Origin: Paludisphaera borealis
GTDB lineage: Bacteria; Planctomycetota; Planctomycetia; Isosphaerales; Isosphaeraceae
Assembly (NCBI RefSeq): GCF_001956985.1
Contig: NZ_CP019082.1
Span: 2,356,001-2,420,000 of the forward strand
Length of the DNA stretch: 64,000 nt
Reading direction: 5' to 3'
Made by a program: the position numbers and the translations under genes. Numbering within the stretch: position 1 is the first letter of the stretch; the number at the start of each line of letters is the position of its first letter. This document shows positions 59,573 to 64,000 of the stretch, piece by piece. Below the pieces are notes generated by a model that searched no databases, was not told the DNA's origin, and saw only the letters and a list, made by a program, of their open reading frames with translations.

Positions 59573-62500
59573 TTACTCGGGTCCGGAGGCGGGCTGCGGA
59601 GCCGGGTCGTCGGTCGTTGAGACGAGGCATTCGAACTGCCAGCCGGCCTGGCCCGGCTGGGTCGTCACCAGGAACCGGTTGACGCCACGGACCAGGGAAA
59701 CCGTGAAGTGGTCGCGGGAGACCACCTCGGCGTCGATCGGAACGCCATTAATGAAGATATCGCATAGGCCGGTTGAGCGAATCAAGACGATGGCGCGGCG
59801 CGAATCGGCCGAGGTCAGCTCGGCGTAAGCCGTCGCGGCCGGGGATGACGGTTGTCGGGAAAGCGTCGGTTGGGGCGATTCCCCCAGAAGGGGGAGCAGA
59901 TCGATGCGGCCGGATTCGTCCTTGGACTCGAACGGCTTCCAGGCGACGGGCGTTCCGCCCGCCCCGGGATGGCTCCGGGCGGCGTCGATCGAGCCGTCGC
60001 GGGCGAGCAGGCCGACCGCCGGACGCGGCAGCGGACCGAGCACGCGCCAGGCGCGGATCGGCTCAAACCGGCCGAGGACGCGGTCGAGAGCCAGGGCGGC
60101 GGCGGGGGTTGGGCCGGCCTGGCGGGCCTTGCGGATCTCGGCCTCGGCCTGGTTCCGGATCGCCAGCAGGGCGCGGACCCCGGCCCGGTTCAGCGACGGG
60201 TCGGGGTCGTCGAGAGCGGCCAGGTAGAAGCTTAGGGCGAGGGGGTCGGGCAAGGCGCAAAGGGCATGGAGCACACTCGGGCGATCCTCGGCCTGGGCGG
60301 TCTTCGCCTTCTCGATGAGCTTCGGAACGGCCTCCTGGAGCCGGAGCGGACCGGCGGCCAGGAACGCGGCCCGGCGGACGTCGGCGTCGGCGTCGTCGAG
60401 TCGGGCCAGGACGACCTCCTTCACCTCGGGGGGCAACGGCCGCGAGGGGTTGAAGCTCATCACGGCCGCGGCGCGGACCAGGGGCGACTTGTTCTCCAGA
60501 AAGCCGGCCAGGTCGTTCGCCGGCAAGAACCCGTCGCGGGCCAGGGCAGGCAACGCCCGGGCGACGAGGGCGTCCGGGGCTTTCTCATCATAGAGGACGG
60601 TCAACCGGGCCCGGACGACGTCGCGACCCCGAAGCCGATTCAAGGAGTCGAGAGCTGACGCCCGAACCGCCTCAGGACGCTCGGGGTCGACGACGACCGG
60701 CAGCAAAAGCCGGGTCGACGCCGCGTCGTTCAGGGCCCCGAGGGCCTCGACCAGCGCGACCTGGTTGTCGTCGTCCCGCTCGGCCGGAAGGGCGTCGCGA
60801 AGCAAGGGAGCGGCCGGAGCGCCCACCGCCTGAAGCCCGAGGATCGCCTGGTAGCGGACGGAAGCGTCGGCGTCTTTGAGACCGATCCCCAGGCCGCGAA
60901 CGACGGCCGCCATCCCCTCGGGCGTCCACGACTCGGTCTTCTTGGGCAAGGGGCCGGCCAGCGGATCGGGGCCGAACCAGGCGCCCGACCACTCGGGATA
61001 GCGGCGGAATTGACCGGCGAGACAGGTCAGCATGCGCCCGCGCACGGCTGGCTCGGGGGTCTTGGCGAGGGCTTCAACGAGGGCGGACACAATGGAGACC
61101 GACCAGGATTCATCGGCCAGGAGCAAGCCCGCTTCGCGCCTTCGGGGGTCGAGGAAGGCGGCGACGAGGCCTTTCTGGTCGTCGACGCCGACCGCGAGCA
61201 GGGCCTGCCGGATCGTCCAGGCCGCGAGCCGGTCGGCATCGCCGAGCGCGGCCAGCAGCGCCGGGGCGGTCGAGCGGTCGCCGAGCCGGCCGAGGCTGAC
61301 GGCCGCCTCGCGACGGACGGCGGGATCGCGATCGTGGACCAACCCGGCCAGCGCCTCGCCGGCCTCGCGATCGCGCCGGAGTCCGCAGCTTCGGGCGGCC
61401 TGGAGTCGGACCGGAGCGGACGCATCCACCAAGACCGATCGGATCGCCGCGCGGGCCTCGGGCGTCCCGATCCGGTCGAGCGTCCAGAGGGCGTGAATCC
61501 GACCGGCCGCCGGCTCGGGCCCGTTCAGCCGGGCCGTCAGCGGCGGAACCGCAGCCGCGTCTGAGGCCACGAGGTCGTCTTCCGCGTCGAGCCGAACAGA
61601 GAGTGCGGGATGGTCGAGAGCCTTGACCCGGTCGGCGAACCCCCCCTTGCCGGGAGGCGGTGTCGTCGGCCTACGGTCGGGTCCCTGGTAGGTCAGCCGG
61701 TAAAGGCGGCCGGTCGACGACGGCCGGACCGGGTCGCGGCTCATCGCCTGATCGACGAGCCAGAAGCCCGCCTGGCCGGCCTGGGTCGCCAGCGCGTACG
61801 GGTGGAAGTCGGCGAGGCTCCCCTTGGTCACGAGCGGGGTCCGCTTCGCGAGGGCGAACGAACCGCCGGCCTTGCGGATTTCGAGCCGGTAGACGGTCTG
61901 GGCGTCGGGGTCGCAAAGGATCAGGTTCCCTTGGTACGACTCGGGCAGCCCCTCCTCGTTGGTGCAGATCCCCTGCCCCGCCCGGCCGTCGCCGAGCTTC
62001 GCCAGGACCGGCAGCGCGCGGAAGGGGGCGGTGAGGAACTGGTAAGGGTAGCCGTAACGCCCGGAAGAGACGTGATGAACCAGGCTCTTGGCCCATCGCT
62101 TGCGGTCGTCGCCCCCGCCGAAGGTGAAGACGTCGTCGGCCGCCGAGAGGAGCAGTCCGGTGGTTCGGTTGTCGCCGGTGGAGACGACTTCGAGCCCAGT
62201 TCCGTCGGGGCGAACCCGGACGACTCCCCCGGACTGCATCCGGATGGTCGCGCCGTCCTTACCGGTTCCTCGGGGAATGCCCCGGTCGCCGACCGCTATA
62301 TAGAGGAAGCCGTCGACGCCTCGACGAATCCCACCGCCGGAATGGTCGTCGATCGGCTCGCCGACGGCCGGGGCGCCCAGGCCCGAGAACAGGTCGATGC
62401 GGCTCTCGGCCCGGCCATCGCCGTCGGCGTCGCGAACGGCCGAGACGAATGGAGGATGAACCACGTAGAGGGTCTCGCCGATCCGCTCCAGGCCGTTCAC

Positions 62501-62797
62501 GGATTCCAGATGATCGGCGAAGACGCGCCAGGCACCCTTGTCGAGCACGAACACCGAGGCGCTGGGTTCAGCGGTCGGCGGGGACGGATTCCGGCCGAGG
62601 AAGAGCGAGCCATCGCGTCTGGAGACCACGGCGGACGGCGAGCCGAATCGCGAAGGTAGGGCGACGTGCTCGACTTTCCAACCTTCCGCCGCCGCCGGCC
62701 GACCGGCTTCGATTTCGGCCCCGTCCTCGACGCCGGCCGCAATCGTGGCTGGAAGGGTGGCGATCCACAGGAATGCAAGACGGATGGGAATTCGCAT
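59573..62797 (-). CDS. Secreted beta-propeller dehydrogenase-like protein with HEAT repeats
   Basis: A 1074-residue exported protein of the PVC-type membrane-bound dehydrogenase class (TIGR02604-like). After the signal peptide, residues 45-390 form a sugar-dehydrogenase-like propeller (PSAVVSRRDGSLFLGRN, SGGGIRRGVDGFLYIAVGDRG, GICTNEEGLPESYQGNL). Residues 430-930 are HEAT repeats (PAVRREAAVSLGRLGD, ADVRRAAFLAAGPLR). A C-terminal jelly-roll-like part follows. Many relatives end in a cytochrome c CxxCH motif; none is seen here. The start is ATG 62797 with GGAGGGG upstream. It may oxidise sugars or bind them; function unproven. Confidence 0.85.
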   Translation of the reverse strand: MRIPIRLAFLWIATLPATIAAGVEDGAEIEAGRPAAAEGWKVEHVALPSRFGSPSAVVSRRDGSLFLGRNPSPPTAEPSASVFVLDKGAWRVFADHLESVNGLERIGETLYVVHPPFVSAVRDADGDGRAESRIDLFSGLGAPAVGEPIDDHSGGGIRRGVDGFLYIAVGDRGIPRGTGKDGATIRMQSGGVVRVRPDGTGLEVVSTGDNRTTGLLLSAADDVFTFGGGDDRKRWAKSLVHHVSSGRYGYPYQFLTAPFRALPVLAKLGDGRAGQGICTNEEGLPESYQGNLILCDPDAQTVYRLEIRKAGGSFALAKRTPLVTKGSLADFHPYALATQAGQAGFWLVDQAMSRDPVRPSSTGRLYRLTYQGPDRRPTTPPPGKGGFADRVKALDHPALSVRLDAEDDLVASDAAAVPPLTARLNGPEPAAGRIHALWTLDRIGTPEARAAIRSVLVDASAPVRLQAARSCGLRRDREAGEALAGLVHDRDPAVRREAAVSLGRLGDRSTAPALLAALGDADRLAAWTIRQALLAVGVDDQKGLVAAFLDPRRREAGLLLADESWSVSIVSALVEALAKTPEPAVRGRMLTCLAGQFRRYPEWSGAWFGPDPLAGPLPKKTESWTPEGMAAVVRGLGIGLKDADASVRYQAILGLQAVGAPAAPLLRDALPAERDDDNQVALVEALGALNDAASTRLLLPVVVDPERPEAVRASALDSLNRLRGRDVVRARLTVLYDEKAPDALVARALPALARDGFLPANDLAGFLENKSPLVRAAAVMSFNPSRPLPPEVKEVVLARLDDADADVRRAAFLAAGPLRLQEAVPKLIEKAKTAQAEDRPSVLHALCALPDPLALSFYLAALDDPDPSLNRAGVRALLAIRNQAEAEIRKARQAGPTPAAALALDRVLGRFEPIRAWRVLGPLPRPAVGLLARDGSIDAARSHPGAGGTPVAWKPFESKDESGRIDLLPLLGESPQPTLSRQPSSPAATAYAELTSADSRRAIVLIRSTGLCDIFINGVPIDAEVVSRDHFTVSLVRGVNRFLVTTQPGQAGWQFECLVSTTDDPAPQPASGPE

Positions 62798-63018
62798 CGT
62801 GATCACCCCTCCATGGTCTCGGCGACGAGCAGGCCGGCTGGCGGTCGGGCTCCGAGTGGTCTGGTCAGAGAACGCCTGGTCGACCACAATAGAGGCTCGG
62901 GGCCGCGGCGGAATCGTACCGCCTTTGCCGATTCACCTCAATGTAAACCGGTTCGGGCTCGCCTCGGGGGACGTCTCCAGGGCTGGTTCCGGAACTCGCC
63001 CGGTGAGGAGTTTTTCCC

Positions 63019-63405
63019 GTGTCTTCGAGTCCCGCGATCAATCCGTCCCGTCCTGACGGCTCTGAACTCGCCCAGCCGACTTCGGCCCGATGGTTCAAGA
63101 ATCCGAGCTATCCGGAACGGACCCACCAGGCCGACCGCGCCGGGCTCGCGACCACCCTCAAGTCGTGTGACGAGAAGATCACGGCCGTCCGCAAGAAGCT
63201 GGGGCTGCTGGCGAACCACCCGCGTCGCGCGGAGTACGAGAAGATCTTCCACCAGCTTCAGGGCGGCCGCGACCAGATCGCCGACGCGGCGTCGCGGATG
63301 CCCCGCGAAGCGGGCGAGCTTTACCACGAAGACGCCGAGCGGCTCGAATTCGCAAAGCAGGCGTTTGCCCGGTTCATGGCGCGTTGGGACGCGGTCGCTT
63401 CCTGA
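63019..63405 (+). CDS. Small helical protein of unknown function
   Basis: A 128-residue protein starting at GTG 63019 with GAGGAG 8 bases upstream. The first 35 residues are polar and disordered. The rest is helical and charged (HQADRAGLATTLKSCDEKIT, RRAEYEKIFHQLQGGRDQIAD, EDAERLEFAKQAFARFMARW), probably two antiparallel helices. No family known to me. Divergent from the propeller/HEAT gene and followed by a terminator. Confidence 0.65.
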   Translation: MSSSPAINPSRPDGSELAQPTSARWFKNPSYPERTHQADRAGLATTLKSCDEKITAVRKKLGLLANHPRRAEYEKIFHQLQGGRDQIADAASRMPREAGELYHEDAERLEFAKQAFARFMARWDAVAS

Positions 63406-63444
63406 AAACTCGGCTGCCGAGCATCCCAAAGCGAATCGAGCCCT

Positions 63445-63466
63445 CCCGCTCAGCAGTCTGAGCGGG
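63445..63466. terminator. Bidirectional terminator hairpin
   Basis: CCCGCTCAG (63445-63453) and CTGAGCGGG (63458-63466), loop CAGT, between two convergent genes. No clear T-tract. Confidence 0.6.
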
Positions 63467-63505
63467 GGGTCTCGAATCCTTCTGACGTCCCATCACGATC
63501 GCGGC

Positions 63506-64000
63506 TCAGCCGAAGAAAAGACCGCTGACCGAGGCGTTGCTTCCCGCGATCTTGGTGAAGCGGATTTTCACGTGACCACTGACGTTCCACGTCAGGTAGG
63601 CGCCGTTCTGGAACGACGAGAGGGTCTGACTGTCGAGGACCGCCCCGGAGTTCGGATCGATCACGTCGATCCGCTCGGTGCGGGCGGAGCCGTCGCGGTC
63701 GTAGGCGTAGATGCTCAGCTTGTGCATGAGATTGTCGGTGAAAGCCACGTCGATCGTGATCTGGGCGCCGTACCAGTAGGAATTCAACCGGTCGTCGACC
63801 AAGGGGTTGGCCTTCAGAAGGGGCACCATGTCGGTGCTCGTCCAGTACCCATTGCGCAGCGTCTGCCCGCTCATGGTGACCGAGTTCACGTACGCGGGGT
63901 AGTTGAACCCGCTGTTGGCGATGTTGTAGCCCTGCGACCCGTAGACGCCTCTCCAGGTGCCTTGGGTGGTCGTATCCTTGCCGACGAAGGCGGCCGAGGG
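63506..64000 (-). CDS. C-terminal part of a secreted repeat-module protein (5' end beyond window)
   Basis: At least 164 residues, open to the right edge. The visible module starts with GKDTTTQGTWRGVYGSQGYN, continues with a Trp/Tyr-rich beta domain (NSYWYGAQITIDVAFTD, LSIYAYDRDGSARTERIDV) and ends in GHVKIRFTKIAGSNASVSGLFFG. This pattern is familiar from large planctomycete exoproteins that carry it as a C-terminal carbohydrate-binding-like domain, often next to beta-propellers or fibronectin domains. No enzyme part is visible. The GTG at 63889 is internal, not a start. Confidence 0.75.
   Translation of the reverse strand, partial: PSAAFVGKDTTTQGTWRGVYGSQGYNIANSGFNYPAYVNSVTMSGQTLRNGYWTSTDMVPLLKANPLVDDRLNSYWYGAQITIDVAFTDNLMHKLSIYAYDRDGSARTERIDVIDPNSGAVLDSQTLSSFQNGAYLTWNVSGHVKIRFTKIAGSNASVSGLFFG

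Overview
The window is high-GC bacterial DNA that looks like Planctomycetota, most likely the Isosphaeraceae. The reasons are the planctomycete-type families (a DUF1559 prepilin-like protein, a DUF1571 lipoprotein, a TIGR03009/LolA-like secreted protein, a PVC-type propeller plus HEAT-repeat protein), the many Ser/Thr signalling and NfeD/flotillin genes, a Lys-less EF-P and weak Shine-Dalgarno use. No rRNA, tRNA or CRISPR array was seen. The assignment is inferred from gene content, without a database search.

Layout. 1-3570 (minus): secreted thioredoxin/YHS protein (cut by the window edge), a membrane-anchored unknown, FloA flotillin and its short NfeD partner. 3820-5917 (plus): enolase-superfamily enzyme overlapping an alpha/beta hydrolase. 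5922-24285 (minus): secreted MsrB, a gluzincin-like metallopeptidase, a Pro-rich membrane protein, fumarase, metallophosphoesterase, a very large Lhr helicase, a Ser/Thr kinase next to a PP2C phosphatase, a BshB1-like deacetylase, CobL, a hydrolase, a MEMO-family protein and a 30-aa ORF. 24719-28974 (plus): LolA-like protein, then a long NfeD protein behind a near-consensus sigma70 promoter, then a DUF1559 protein.

28987-38915 (minus) is the most coherent block. A response regulator and a DUF1571 lipoprotein are followed by a compact type II acyl-chain gene set: GH3-family adenylating enzyme, membrane hydrolase, an intact beta-ketoacyl synthase, a second synthase that has lost its nucleophilic Cys and one active-site His (KS-beta/chain-length-factor-like), two hot-dog dehydratases and an acyl carrier protein. 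Together these could build and then activate or transfer a specialised acyl chain. The product is unknown and this is the main candidate for an undescribed pathway.

39384-46779: TolB-like propeller, M28 and M20 peptidases, a small aromatic-rich secreted protein, EF-P and an MFS exporter. 46805-52453 is an efflux locus: a TetR regulator with an apparently leaderless, self-overlapping promoter/operator, then a membrane-fusion lipoprotein and an RND pump without an outer-membrane channel.

52465-59547 is a plastic region. A TPR-type gene is cut off by an HxlR/DsbA/FAD-monooxygenase cassette, a downstream ORF is cut off after 10 codons, and several palindromic or MITE-like repeats follow. A glycosyltransferase, a gene-poor repeat-rich stretch and an IS110-family element come next. 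The IS110 element has a structured upstream region that could encode a bridge RNA. The window ends with the propeller/HEAT protein, a small coiled-coil protein and the C-terminal part of a secreted repeat protein.
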